Positions 28,647-41,192 are shown, numbered from the stretch's first letter. The stretch: 64,000 nt of DNA from Pannonibacter sp. SL95 (GCF_026672425.1 NZ_JAPPRC010000006.1:1447927-1511926); one strand, 5' to 3'. Translations and numbers: made by a program. The notes: generated by a model from the letters alone, not told the origin.

Positions 28647-29288
28647 ATGAACACGAATTTCCGTGCAGCCCGCCGCTTTGGCGCATGGGCTCTGGCGCTC
28701 TTGCTTCCCGCTTTCCTGCTTGTCTCCCCGGCCAGCGCCCATCACATGATGGACGGCCAGATGCCCCAGACCTTCGTGCAGGGCCTGCTGTCGGGCCTCG
28801 GTCACCCGGTCATCGGCTTCGACCATCTCGCCTTCATCCTTGCCGTCGGTGTCGCCGCCGGTCTCGTTGGCCGCAGCCTCGTCCTGCCGGCCGCCTTCGT
28901 GCTGGCCACCATCGCCGGCGTTCTCGTACATATGGCCGCCATTGACCTGCCGCTGGCCGAAGTCGTCATCGCCCTGTCGGTGATCATCGCAGGCGGCTTG
29001 ATCGTCAGCGAAACCGAGCTGCCGGCCGGTGCCTGGGCTGTGCTCTTTGCCTTTGCCGGGCTGTTCCATGGCTACGCCTATGGCGAATCCATCATCGGCG
29101 CTGAACCGGCACCGCTTTATGCCTATTTCATCGGCTTTGCCGTCATCCAGTTTGCCGTCGCCAGCCTTGCCATGATGCTGACCAACCCGAAGACGGCCGC
29201 AGCGCCGACCCCGGTGATGGCACGGCTGATCGGCGCTGGTATCATCGGCGTCGGCTTCAGCGCCATCGGATCGCAGCTGTTTGGCTGA
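28647..29288 (+). CDS. HupE/UreJ-family membrane protein, probable cobalt transporter
   Basis: 213 aa from the ATG at 28647 (a TTG at 28641 is also open). A signal-peptide-like first segment ends at PASAHH. The mature part begins with a His-rich metal-binding-like stretch HHMMDGQMPQ, then GHPVIGFDHLAFILAVG, a HupE signature with a His-x4-Asp-His pattern. About six membrane helices include FHGYAYGESIIGAE. HupE/UreJ proteins move Ni or Co. The cobalamin riboswitch directly upstream and the cob genes downstream point to Co2+ uptake for corrin synthesis. Confidence 0.88.
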   Translation: MNTNFRAARRFGAWALALLLPAFLLVSPASAHHMMDGQMPQTFVQGLLSGLGHPVIGFDHLAFILAVGVAAGLVGRSLVLPAAFVLATIAGVLVHMAAIDLPLAEVVIALSVIIAGGLIVSETELPAGAWAVLFAFAGLFHGYAYGESIIGAEPAPLYAYFIGFAVIQFAVASLAMMLTNPKTAAAPTPVMARLIGAGIIGVGFSAIGSQLFG

Positions 29289-29295
29289 TCGACCC

Positions 29296-29862
29296 ATGTC
29301 GGGCGAGCCAGGCACTCCTGGCGACTGTCCACGCTCGGTGCTGGTCACCGGCGGGGCCCGGTCCGGAAAGAGCAGCTTCGCAGAACGGCTGGCGCTTGGC
29401 GCCGGCCGTGAGCCTGTTTATGTCGCCACCTCTGCTGCCTGGGACCAGGAGATGGCCGAGCGCATCGGTCATCACAAGGCCAGGCGCGACGAGCGCTGGA
29501 CGACGGTCGAGGAACAGCTCGATCTGGTCGGCACGCTCGCGCAGCATTGCGGCCCCGACAGGGTCGTGCTCGTCGACTGCCTGACGCTGTGGCTCACCAA
29601 CCTGATGCTGGCCGACCGGGACCTCGCCGGTGAAACCGCAAACCTTGCTGCTGTCGTTCCCGGTCTCGCCGGCCCGGTGATCTTCGTGACCAACGAGGTG
29701 GGGCTCGGCATCGTGCCTGACAATGCCATGGCGCGCGCCTTCCGCGACGCGCAGGGCCGTCTCAATCAGGAGCTTGCCCGGGTCTGCGACCGCGTCGTGC
29801 TGGTCGCCTGCGGGCTGCCGCTTCTTCTCAAACCCAGTTCCTGTCCGGATATCCTGTTATGA
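29296..29862 (+). CDS. cobU: Adenosylcobinamide kinase / adenosylcobinamide-phosphate guanylyltransferase
   Basis: 188-aa bifunctional enzyme (CobU, also called CobP) that phosphorylates adenosylcobinamide and then attaches GMP in nucleotide-loop assembly. The P-loop is VTGGARSGKSSFAE, the guanylyltransferase region has GHHKARRDERWTTVE with the reactive histidine, and CLTLWLTNLM and VTNEVGLGIVP complete the family pattern. The start at 29296 follows the HupE stop by 7 bp. The end overlaps cobW (ATGA). It should be riboswitch-controlled. Confidence 0.94.
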   Translation: MSGEPGTPGDCPRSVLVTGGARSGKSSFAERLALGAGREPVYVATSAAWDQEMAERIGHHKARRDERWTTVEEQLDLVGTLAQHCGPDRVVLVDCLTLWLTNLMLADRDLAGETANLAAVVPGLAGPVIFVTNEVGLGIVPDNAMARAFRDAQGRLNQELARVCDRVVLVACGLPLLLKPSSCPDILL

Positions 29863-30968
29863 CCACCGTGCTTTCTCAGGGCGGCAAGATCCCCGCCACC
29901 ATCGTCACCGGCTTCCTCGGTGCCGGCAAGACGACGCTGATCCGCAACCTGCTGCTCAATGCCGGCGGCCGCCGCATTGCGCTCATCGTCAACGAGTTCG
30001 GCGACATGGGCTTCGACGGCTCGCTGCTGGACGGCTGCGTCGACCCGTCCTGCAGCGCCGACGATGTGGTCGAGCTGACCAACGGCTGCATCTGCTGCAC
30101 CGTGGCTGACGACTTCCTGCCGACCATGGAAATGCTGCTGGCGCGCGAGACGCCGCCCGATCACATCGTCATCGAGACCTCGGGCCTCGCGCTGCCGCAG
30201 CCGCTGGTGCGCGCCTTCTCCTGGCCGAGCGTCAAGACCCGCGTGACGGTGGACGGGGTTATCACCGTGCTGGACGCCGCCGCTCTGGCGGAAGGCCGCA
30301 TCGCGCTCGACGAGGAGGCGCTGGAGGCGCAACGGGCCGCTGATGCCTCGCTTGACCATGACAATCCGGTCGAGGAACTGTTCCACGACCAGCTCGCCTG
30401 CGCCGATCTCGTCGTGCTCAACAAAGCCGATCTGGTGGATGCTGACCAGCTTGCCCATATCCGCGAGCACATCACCGAGGATGTCCGCTCCGGCGTCGAG
30501 ATCATTCATGCCGAGAAGGGCAACCTTCCAGTCGACGTGTTGCTCGGCCGTTCGGCCGCAGCCGAGGACGATCTGGCCGCGCGCCGGGCGCATCACCACC
30601 ACCATCACGACCATGATGATGACCATGACCATGACCACGATAATGATCACGATCACGATGACGACGATCATGACCATCATCACGATGACTTCGAGAGCCA
30701 CGTTTTGCCGGTCACGGCCTTCGCAAGCCTGAAGGATCTGGAGCTGGCTGTCGCCCGGGCGATGGCGCTGCCCGGCGTGCTGCGCATCAAGGGGGCGGCG
30801 ACGGTGACGGGCAAGGCGGCGCCGGCGCTGGTGCAGGCCGTCGGCCCGCGCGTCGAGACCTGGTTCGCCGCCGGGGCCAGGATGCCCGGGCATGTCGTCG
30901 TCATCGGACTGAAGGGGCTGGACCTGTCGTCGATCACCGAAGCCCTCGGCAAGGCGAAGGCGGCCTGA
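29859..30968 (+). CDS. cobW: CobW-type GTP-dependent metallochaperone
   Basis: 369-aa G3E GTPase. The P-loop is GFLGAGKTTLIRNLL, the metal motif NGCICCTV contains the C-x-C-C signature, the Walker-B-like region is IVIETSGLALP and the base-specificity motif is NKADL. Residues about 247-285 form an extended His/Asp-rich tract (for example HHHHHHDHDDDHDHDHD), longer than in many homologues and suited to binding several metal ions. The CobW_C domain follows. It probably delivers Co2+ to the CobNST chelatase. It lies between cobU and cobN, consistent with that role. Confidence 0.94.
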   Translation: MTTVLSQGGKIPATIVTGFLGAGKTTLIRNLLLNAGGRRIALIVNEFGDMGFDGSLLDGCVDPSCSADDVVELTNGCICCTVADDFLPTMEMLLARETPPDHIVIETSGLALPQPLVRAFSWPSVKTRVTVDGVITVLDAAALAEGRIALDEEALEAQRAADASLDHDNPVEELFHDQLACADLVVLNKADLVDADQLAHIREHITEDVRSGVEIIHAEKGNLPVDVLLGRSAAAEDDLAARRAHHHHHHDHDDDHDHDHDNDHDHDDDDHDHHHDDFESHVLPVTAFASLKDLELAVARAMALPGVLRIKGAATVTGKAAPALVQAVGPRVETWFAAGARMPGHVVVIGLKGLDLSSITEALGKAKAA

Positions 30969-30997
30969 GGGCAGGAACCAGGGGCAGGGCGCTGCTT

Positions 30998-31150
30998 GCC
31001 TCTCCCCCCTTGAGGGGGAGATGCCCCCGACAGGGGGCAGAGGGGGGCAGCCGTGTTTCAGCGGGTTCAGAGTTTGCCGTCGGGTTGTTTACCCCCCTCT
31101 GTCTGCTCGCGCAGCCTCCTCTCCCCCTCAAGGGGGGAGAGGAGGCTGCG
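30998..31150. repeat. Paired palindromic CCTCTCCCCC elements between cobW and cobN
   Basis: A hairpin of the form CCTCTCCCCCCTTGAGGGGGAG lies at about 30999-31020, and a longer one at 31111-31149 has arms GCAGCCTCCTCTCCCCC and GGGGGGAGAGGAGGCTGC. Other C-run/G-run segments lie between them. These are REP-like elements that could attenuate transcription from cobW into cobN. Confidence 0.7.
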
Positions 31151-31258
31151 GCAAGTGCTTGAACTTGTCCTTAGAACGGCCCCGAGACAGGCCCCGAGGC
31201 TGAACCCTGACCCGACCAACCCAACCGGACACGGAGTGTCCGTGCAGATGGACCAGTG

Positions 31259-34200
31259 ATGCATATTCTCGCAAGCCAGACCCGACGGGTGGAAGACGGC
31301 AACGACGCGGTGGATCTCGCACAGGATCCGGCCGATCTCGTCGTGCTGTCGGCGGCCGACACGGAACTGGCGGCTCTCTGCGCGGCGCGGGGCAAGCTGG
31401 GCGAGGCGTTTGCCAGCCTGCGGCTCGCCAGCCTGATGGCGCTGGGGCACCCCTATTCGGTCGACCTTTACGCCGAGAAGACCCTGTCGCGCTCGAAGCT
31501 GGTGATCGTGCGCCTGCTCGGCGGCGAGAGCTACTGGCCCTATGGCGTGGAGCGGCTCTGCGAGGAGGCCAACCGGGGCGGGGCGAAGCTTGCGATCATG
31601 TCCGGCTGCGACAAGTGGGACGAGGCGCTGGCAGCCCGCTCCTCGGTTCCGGTCGAGGACGTGCGCCGGCTCTACCGCTATTTCCTTGAAGGCGGTCCGG
31701 AGAACCACGCCAACGTGCTGCGCTATGGCGCCCATCTGGCGGGCCTCGCCGCGGAGCTGGCCCCGCCTGCACCGCTGCCGCGTGCCGGGCCTGTTCCTGC
31801 CCGGCCATGCCGCACCGGCCCTGTCCAATCTGATCGCGAGCTGGCCCGATCCGACCCGGCCCGTCGCGGCGGTCGTCTTCTACCGGGCGCTGGTGCAGGC
31901 AGGCGAGACCGCGCCGGTGGAGGCCCTGTGCAGGGAGCTGACGGCCCAGGGGCTCAATCCGCTCCCCATCTTCGTCTCCTCGCTGAAAGAGGCCGAGTCG
32001 GCTGCCATCCTCGGCGGGCTGATGGAGGCCTGTCCGCCCGCGGTGGTCCTCAATGCCACCGCCTTTGCGGTCTCGAGCACGGGCGGGCCGCACCAGCCGA
32101 CGCCGCTTGACCGGCCGGGACGTCCAGTGCTGCAGATGGTGTTCTCGTCCTCCTCCCGCGCGGGCTGGCTTGAAAGCCCGCAAGGACTGTCGATCCGGGA
32201 TCTGGCGATGCATGTGGTCCTGCCGGAGATCGACGGCCGGCTGATGACCCGTGCTGTCTCCTTCAAGGAGGAAGGGGTCTATGACCAGCGGACGCAGTTC
32301 CGCTCGGTGCGCTTCGTGCCGGATGCCAACCGCATGGGCCATGTCGCCCAGCTTGCGGCTGCCTGGGCGCGGCTTGGCCGCAAGGCGCCGGCCGAGCGCA
32401 AGGTGGCGCTGATCCTGGCGAACTACCCCAATGCCGATGATCGGCTGGCCAATGGCGTCGGCCTCGACACGCCCGCCTCCTGCGCGCATCTGATGCAGGC
32501 GATGGCGGCGGCCGGCTATGGGGTCGAGGGCGCGCCTCAGGACGGCGCGGCCCTGATCGCCCGGCTGACGCGCGGCGTGACCAATGCCATTGCCGGCCTC
32601 GACGAGCGAACTTGTGAGAGTTTCCTGCCGCTCGACCAGTATCTCGCCTTTTTCAACGGGCTGCCCGAGCCGATGCGCCAGGCGGTGACCGACCGCTGGG
32701 GCGCGCCGGAGGATGATCCGTTTGTCGCAAACAATGCCTTCCGCCTCGGGCTTGCCCGCTTCGGCGCGGTGCTGGTCGGCATCCAGCCTTCGCGCGGTTA
32801 CAACATCGACCCCAAGGCCACCTATCACGATCCGGACCTGGTGCCGCCGCACAACTACTTCGCCTTCTACGCCTTCCTGCGCCATCAGGCCGGCGTCGAT
32901 GCGGTGGTGCATCTGGGCAAGCACGGCAATCTGGAATGGCTGCCGGGCAAGGCGCTGGCGCTGAGCGAGGGCTGCTATCCGGATGCCATCCTGGGGCCGA
33001 CGCCCAACATCTATCCCTTCATCGTCAATGACCCGGGCGAGGGCGCACAGGCCAAGCGCCGGACGGCAGCGGTCATCATCGACCACCTGACGCCGCCGCT
33101 CACCCGGGCGGAAAGTCATGGCGTTGCCAATGAAATGGAAACGCTGCTCGACGAGTACTATCTCGCCAGCGGCGTCGATCCGCGCCGGCTGAAGCAGCTG
33201 ACCCGCGACATCCTCGACCTTGCCGCTGCCCATGGCCTCGACCGCGACATCGGCCTGACGCCGGACATGGACGAGACGACGCGGCTGGCGCGGCTCGATG
33301 CGCATCTCTGCGATCTCAAGGAACTGCAGATCCGTGACGGGCTGCATGTGCTGGGCCTGTCGCCGGAGGGTCGTCTGCTGACGGATTTGCTGGTGGCGCT
33401 GGCGCGGGTGCCACGCGGGTCCCGTCCCGCCGACGACAGCCTGCTGCGGGCGCTCGCGCGGGACCTTCTGGGGGAGGCGCTTCCTCGGGCGGAAGTCGCA
33501 TCCTTTGATCCCTTGGCCTGCGACTATGCTGCCCCCTGGGAGGGGCCGAAGCCGGCGCTGCTGGCCGGGCTGACGGATCAGCCCTGGCGGACCCGCGGCG
33601 ATACGGTCGAGCGGCTGGAGCTGCTGGCGGCACAGCTTGTTTCAGGTCAGACGAAAGGGCTTCATCTGCCTGAGGCGCAAGCAGTTTTCGACGAGGTTGA
33701 AACACGCATCCGGCCGGCGGTGGTCGGCTCGGGGCCGGCCGAGCTCGCGGCGGTGCTGGCTGCACTCGACGGGCGCTTCGTGCCGCCCGGTCCCTCCGGC
33801 GCGCCGACGCGGGGGCGGCCGGACGTGCTGCCGACCGGGCGCAACTTCTATTCCGTCGATGTGCGCACCGTACCCACCGAGACCGCCTGGCGCATCGGCG
33901 AGGCTTCGGCGGCGCTGGTGGCCGAGCGCTATTTCCAGGAGGAGGGCGAGTGGCCCAAGGCGCTGGTGCTCACCTGCTGGGGCACGGCCAACATGCGCAC
34001 CGGCGGCGATGACGTGGCGCAGGCGCTGGCGCTGATTGGCGCACGGCCCGTCTGGGAGCCGGGCTCGGGCCGGGTCAACGGCTTCGAGATCCTGCCCCTG
34101 TCGGCGCTGAAGCGGCCGCGCATCGACGTGACGCTGCGCGTCTCCGGCTTCTTCCGTGATGCCTTCCCGCATCAGATCGACCTGTTCCAGAGTGCGGTGG

Positions 34201-35039
34201 CTGCCGTCGCCGAGCTTGAGGAGCCGGAGAGCGCAAACCCGATTGCGGCCCGTGTCCGCGCCGAGATTGCACGGCTTGCGGCCGATGGTCTGGCGGTTGC
34301 CGAGGCGGCCCGGCAGGCAGCGTTCCGCGTCTTTGGGGCAAGGCCCGGAGCCTCTGGCGCTGGCCTGCAGGGCCTGATGGATGACGGGCAGTGGGACACG
34401 CGCGGCGATCTGGCCGAGGCGTTCCTTGCCTGGGGCGGCCATGCCTATGGCGGCGGCGCCGGCGGCGAGGAGGCGCGGGGGCAGTTCGAGAGCCGGCTGT
34501 CTGGCGTCGACATCGTGCTGCAGAACCAGGACAACCGCGAGCATGACCTGCTCGACAGCGACGATTATTTCCAGTTCGAGGGCGGGCTGGCGGCGGCGGT
34601 CGAGAGCCTGACCGGCGCGGTGCCGACGAGCTATCACGCAGACCACTCCCGTCCCGAACGGCCCGTGGTGCGAGCGCTGTCGGAAGAAATCTCGCGCGTC
34701 GTGCGGGGCCGGGCGGCCAACCCGAAATGGATCGCCGGGGCCATGCGCCATGGCTACAAGGGCGCGTCCGAAATGGCGGCGACGCTTGACTACCTGCATG
34801 CCTTCGCCGCCACCACGCGGGCGGTCGGCGACCATCACTTCGACCAGCTCTTCGATGCCTACATTGGCAATGAAACGGTGCGCGACTTCATTAGGGACGC
34901 CAATCCGGGCGCCCTTGCCTCCATGCTGGACCGCTTCAGCGAAGCCATCCGCCGTGGGTTCTGGATCCCGCGCCGCAACTCCGTCCACGCCGAGATTTCC
35001 GACCTGAAACAGGCCGCCACCAAGGAACTGACCCCGTGA
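31259..35039 (+). pseudogene. cobN: Cobaltochelatase subunit CobN, with a +1 frameshift
   Basis: Large subunit of the aerobic cobaltochelatase that inserts Co2+ into hydrogenobyrinic acid a,c-diamide. The start at 31259 gives MHILASQTRRVEDGNDAVDL. The frame shifts near 31787-31789 (GCCGGGCCTG): residues up to APPAPLPRAG are in one frame and LFLPGHAAPALSNLIASWPD onward in the next. Dropping one G yields about 1259 aa, the normal CobN length. Conserved motifs include HLGKHGNLEWLPGK, EESHG-like ESHGVANEMETLLDEYY and SYHADHSRPERPVVR. The long second part is intact and overlaps cobO (GTGA). A sequence error is more likely than real inactivation. Confidence 0.93.
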
Positions 35040-35725
35040 CCGATACCACTTCCGACACGACGCCCTCCGAAACGACGCCCTCCGAAACGACGTCTGACGA
35101 AGCCGAGCGCGGCATGACCGAGGAGGAGCTGAACGCCCGCCACGCCGACAAGATGCGCAAGAAGAAGGCGGCGCGCGACAAGATCATGGCCACCAAGACC
35201 ATCGCCAAGGGCCTGATCATCGTCCACACCGGCAAGGGCAAGGGCAAGTCCACCGCCGGCTTCGGCATGGTGTTCCGCTCGCTCGGCCATGGCTACAGGG
35301 TGGGCGTGGTGCAGTTCGTCAAGGGCCGGCTCGACACCGGCGAGACCCATGCGCTGGAGCGGTTCGGCGACCTCGTCACCGTGCGGCGCATGGGCGAGGG
35401 CTTCACCTGGGAGACCCAGGACCGGCAGCGCGACATCGCCGCCGCCCGCGAGGCCTGGGAAGCGGCCAAGGAGCTGATTGTTTCGGGCGAGCATCATCTG
35501 GTGCTCTGCGACGAGCTGAACATCGTATTGCGCTACGACTACCTGCCGGTCGAGGAAGTGGTGGAGTTCCTGAAGACCGAAAAGCCGGAAGACGTGCATG
35601 TCGTCATCACCGGCCGCAACGCCAAGGACGAGCTGATCGAGGTGGCTGACCTTGTCACCGAAATGGAGCAGGTGAAGCACCCGTTCCGCTCCGGCGTGAA
35701 GCCGCAGTCCGGCATCGAATACTGA
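35036..35725 (+). CDS. cobO: Cob(I)yrinic acid a,c-diamide adenosyltransferase
   Basis: 229-aa CobO/BtuR-family enzyme that transfers the 5'-deoxyadenosyl group of ATP to the corrin cobalt. It starts at GTG 35036, overlapping the cobN stop. Residues 1-30 are a Thr/Ser/Glu-rich extension encoded partly by a 15-bp tandem repeat (35058-35072, 35073-35087). The catalytic part carries the P-loop HTGKGKGKSTAGFG, VVQFVKG, and the C-terminal HPFRSGVKPQSGIEY that is diagnostic. LVLCDELNIVLRYDYLP is the Walker B region. Last gene before a bidirectional hairpin. Confidence 0.95.
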   Translation: MTDTTSDTTPSETTPSETTSDEAERGMTEEELNARHADKMRKKKAARDKIMATKTIAKGLIIVHTGKGKGKSTAGFGMVFRSLGHGYRVGVVQFVKGRLDTGETHALERFGDLVTVRRMGEGFTWETQDRQRDIAAAREAWEAAKELIVSGEHHLVLCDELNIVLRYDYLPVEEVVEFLKTEKPEDVHVVITGRNAKDELIEVADLVTEMEQVKHPFRSGVKPQSGIEY

Positions 35726-35737
35726 TCAACCGGCGCC

Positions 35738-35771
35738 GCGGGGCCTTGTGCCGGCTGGCACAGCGCCCCGC
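35738..35771. terminator. Hairpin between convergent cobO and gdhA
   Basis: Outer arms GCGGGGC and GCCCCGC plus an inner GTGCC/GGCAC stem form a 34-base hairpin exactly between the two stop codons. It is suitable as a shared terminator although no T run follows. Confidence 0.6.
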
Positions 35772-35783
35772 AGCGTGCAGAGG

Positions 35784-37160
<1,377 letters not shown>

Positions 37161-37243
37161 TTAAAACGGGCACACGGCAGCGTGCCTGGCTGGGGAAGAG
37201 CATGTGCCCGACGCGGTCGGCTGTCCGCGCCGGGCTTGCAGGA

Positions 37244-37765
37244 TCAGGCGGCGGAGGGGCCGGGGTCGTCGCCGAGCGGACGCTCAGGTCCGGGCGTGCG
37301 GCGAGCGGCAGACGGCTGCTGGTCATCCCGGCTGTAGACGAGCCGCATCTGACGGGCCGCGCGGCGCGCACGGCTCGCGGCCTCGGGCTGGGCGAGAACC
37401 TGCAGCACGTCGAGACGTTCACGGCCAGAGCCGCAATTGATCTCCGTCCAGGCGCCGACCGACAGGCCAAGCATGCCGAGGCCGCGCAGGCTTGCGACCG
37501 TCAGGCAGGTTGCCCCGCGCACGAGCTGGTCCGGCATGACGAGAAGGCATTCGCAGGGCCAGCCGTCATTGACGCTGAAGACCACGTGGGAGCCGATGGT
37601 GACGACGTCCTCAGGGATATCATCGGCAAAGACGATTTCCGCCGAGTTCAGCTTCTTGCGCAGGGCCGCGACCAGCAGGTCGCCACGCATGCTCTGCGTC
37701 GCCAGCGCCGTTTCGAGAATCGAGAAATCACGCGGTGTCAGCTTGGGAGTGAAAGGGCTGTTCAT
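37244..37765 (-). CDS. Rnk/GreA C-terminal-like protein
   Basis: 173 aa from the ATG at 37765, with AGAGG upstream. LTPRDFSILETALATQS and NSAEIVFADDIPEDVVTIGS match the Rnk-type N-terminal coil and FKBP-like domain, and TVASLRGLGMLGLSVGAW corresponds to the usual SVLTPIGAALIGLRVGD. A basic tail of about 35 residues (RARRAARQMRLVYSRDD) is extra. Rnk proteins bind RNA polymerase near the secondary channel. It is paralogous to the rnk gene directly upstream. Confidence 0.78.
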   Translation of the reverse strand: MNSPFTPKLTPRDFSILETALATQSMRGDLLVAALRKKLNSAEIVFADDIPEDVVTIGSHVVFSVNDGWPCECLLVMPDQLVRGATCLTVASLRGLGMLGLSVGAWTEINCGSGRERLDVLQVLAQPEAASRARRAARQMRLVYSRDDQQPSAARRTPGPERPLGDDPGPSAA

Positions 37766-37889
37766 GAGAGGTGCCTCTTGCTGGACTTGCATCGCAACTG
37801 CAGGGCCAGGCCGGCACCTCGCCAGCCTGGCCCAAGAGGCAGAACTTGGACACCACGGTCATTTCGCTTGAAGACAGGGACTGCATCAT
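37728..37889 (-). CDS. Possible small protein coupled to rnk (tentative)
   Basis: A 53-codon frame whose ATG at 37889 shares a base with the rnk TGA (TGATG). It reads MMQSLSSSEMTVVSKFCLLG and contains three cysteines in WPCSCD/FC segments, then overlaps the start of the next gene in another frame. Stop-start coupling is suggestive, but there is no recognised family and no Shine-Dalgarno of its own. Confidence 0.25.
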   Translation of the reverse strand: MMQSLSSSEMTVVSKFCLLGQAGEVPAWPCSCDASPARGTSHEQPFHSQADTA

Positions 37890-38296
37890 CAGGCCTCCTG
37901 CCGGACCTCGACGACGGTCAGGACAAGGTCGCGGCCATCGCGGGACGACCAGGGAATGGTCTGCCCCTGACGCAGCCCGATCAGCGCGGCCCCGATGGGG
38001 GTCAGCACCGACACCTTGCCGGCGTTGATGTCAGCCTCGCCCGGATAGACGAGTTGCAGCTGGCGCTGCTGCGCGTCATTCGTGGTGAAGGTCACGATGG
38101 ACCCCATGCGGACCGCGTCCTCGGGCAGTTTTGCCTGGGCGACGATCCTGGCCCGGTCGAGTTCGATGATGAGCTGGTCTGCGACGTCAGCCGTCGGGCC
38201 AGTGACGCTGCTGGCGATGGCCATCAGCTTGCCGTAGTCCTCGATGCCGAGCACGAGCCGCGGCAGAGCCGGGGCCTTGATGGATGGATTGGACAT
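37889..38296 (-). CDS. rnk: Nucleoside diphosphate kinase regulator (Rnk)
   Basis: 135-aa Rnk-family protein. The N-terminal helical part (LPRLVLGIEDYGKLMAIASS) is followed by the GreA-like C-terminal domain with ELDRARIVAQAKLPEDAVRM, VYPGEADINAGKVSVLTPIG and AALIGLRQGQTI, all strong family matches. Rnk acts on RNA polymerase and affects NTP pools. It is cotranscribed with the larger Rnk-like paralogue downstream. Confidence 0.92.
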   Translation of the reverse strand: MSNPSIKAPALPRLVLGIEDYGKLMAIASSVTGPTADVADQLIIELDRARIVAQAKLPEDAVRMGSIVTFTTNDAQQRQLQLVYPGEADINAGKVSVLTPIGAALIGLRQGQTIPWSSRDGRDLVLTVVEVRQEA

Positions 38297-38706
38297 GATT
38301 GCACACGATCTCCGCCAGTCCAGCGGACCAGCGATCAGGAATTTTAAATTGTGGTGAGATGCGCCAACGGCGCTGATCGTGCGAATACGACAGCGTGCCC
38401 CCCGAAGCTCGGGAGGCGCAAAATGGCCGAGCTTCGGGTTACAGTCCCGTCATGGGGCGTTCTTTGACGGGTCGCTGCCCTGGGAACTGTGGCTTGGTCA
38501 TCATGCCGAAAGCATCGCCGCTTTTGTCCAGTTGGTCAAGACGGGCAAAAAACGGCGGATCTGCAGCGGCGTTATCCGGCCGATCCACGCCGTCCGGGAG
38601 ACTGGCCGCCCCCGCCGCGATGCACTAGCATGATGCCTTACGAGGTCGTAAGTCACTGCAACTGCAGCGCTCTGGTGCCACGCGGCAACCAGGATGGAAG
38701 GCAAGA
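38297..38706. other. Gene-free stretch upstream of rnk and the YrhK-like gene
   Basis: 410 bp between divergent genes. It includes an AT-rich patch (ATTTTAAATTGTGG near 38341) that may hold the rnk promoter. The plus-strand frames here have no recognisable domain or good ribosome binding site, so I call no gene. Confidence 0.5.
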
Positions 38707-39008
38707 ATGAGCAAGCTGTTTGATCAGTCGCTGCGCACGGCAAGCGCGCGGCACAGGGCAGTTGTCCGCCGTCACGAACTGATACACACCGTTGCGGAAT
38801 TCGTCATTTCCCTTGCTTCGGTCATCGGCAGTGCGCTTGTGCTTGTCGACGGACTGACCGTGTCCGGCGCCTGGGTGCTGCTGTGCGTCTCGGTCCTCCT
38901 TGCCATTCGCCCCGCGTCCCGGCTTCTGCTTGAGCTGCACCTCTTCTTGCTGCCACTGGATCCGCCGGCCCCGGCCAGCGTCGCCCTCCGGATGAACGAG
39001 AAACACCC

Positions 39009-39012
<4 letters not shown>
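38707..39012 (+). CDS. Small membrane protein, YrhK-like
   Basis: 101 aa. A basic N-terminus ([20 protein letters not shown]) is followed by two hydrophobic segments, [19 protein letters not shown] and [20 protein letters not shown], separated by a short turn. The pattern of an IGS motif in TM1 and an IRP motif ending TM2 is like the YrhK domain. No function is known. It overlaps the cobQ start by 4 bp (ATGA), so the two are translationally coupled. Confidence 0.7.
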
Positions 39013-40487
<1,475 letters not shown>

Positions 40488-40622
40488 TTGTGTCGGTCGA
40501 ATGCTGCAAGAGAAAGTTACAGAACGAAGCCACGCAGGGTTTCGGCCTCACCAATCGCGCCAACCGCATCTGGCCAGCGGAAAATCCCCTAAGCCGTCTT
40601 TCGCCCTCGCTTAGGACGGATA

Positions 40623-41192
40623 GTGACACAGCAATCCACGGATCATCCTGCAATGAACTCGACATTTTACATCGTGATCGTGCGTGTCTTCTGCGTCTAC
40701 ATGTTCCTCTGGGAAGCGCGTTACCTGCCCATGACATTCTACCAGTATCAAACCAATGATCTGGCAACCAACTGGCTGGATCTCTCGCTGCTATGCCTGA
40801 ACATGGCAATTGCAGTGGTTCTGTTCTGTTACCCGAGGGTCATTCTGGTCGGACTAACGACACACGGACAAACATCCGATAGCATCGATGTCGTGCAGCG
40901 CTGGCAGGCGGCTGGAATTGCCCTGATTGGCGTTTACTTCTGCTTCTCTGCCATGCTCGATCTGGTCAGCGCCTTCGTTCTAGACCGAACGATGCGGGAG
41001 GCTTCGGATAGCTTTTACAGCCCGTCGCCCCAAGTCATTATCGATGTTTACGCGGATGCAGGAACAGTGATCTGTTCCTTGATCCTGATTGCGTGTTCTG
41101 GAGCGCTCTCCAAGGGCATCGACCAGTTGCGGTTGTTTGCAGCCGGTCCCGCGATGGACGTAAAGGATACCGATCCGTCCGGCACCAACTGA
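40623..41192 (+). CDS. Uncharacterised inner-membrane protein
   Basis: 189 aa from GTG 40623, which has AGGA upstream. The ATG at 40653 would give 179 aa. Four hydrophobic segments are visible, around residues 15-35, 50-70, 95-120 and 140-160. I recognise no family. It has somewhat higher AT content than its neighbours and no operon partner. It is convergent with the methyltransferase gene, whose stop lies next to its own. Confidence 0.72.
   Translation: MTQQSTDHPAMNSTFYIVIVRVFCVYMFLWEARYLPMTFYQYQTNDLATNWLDLSLLCLNMAIAVVLFCYPRVILVGLTTHGQTSDSIDVVQRWQAAGIALIGVYFCFSAMLDLVSAFVLDRTMREASDSFYSPSPQVIIDVYADAGTVICSLILIACSGALSKGIDQLRLFAAGPAMDVKDTDPSGTN

Noticed and set aside
30595..30705. Low-complexity repeat in cobW as a non-coding satellite
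   Set aside because: It is in frame within CobW and encodes the His/Asp tract known from this family.
31259..32110. cobN first part as a separate short gene
   Set aside because: The conserved CobN sequence continues directly in the next frame and the combined length is normal, so it is one gene with a shift.
33642..34988. Minus-strand frames opposite cobN
   Set aside because: The plus strand encodes conserved CobN residues throughout. The antisense frames have no motifs.
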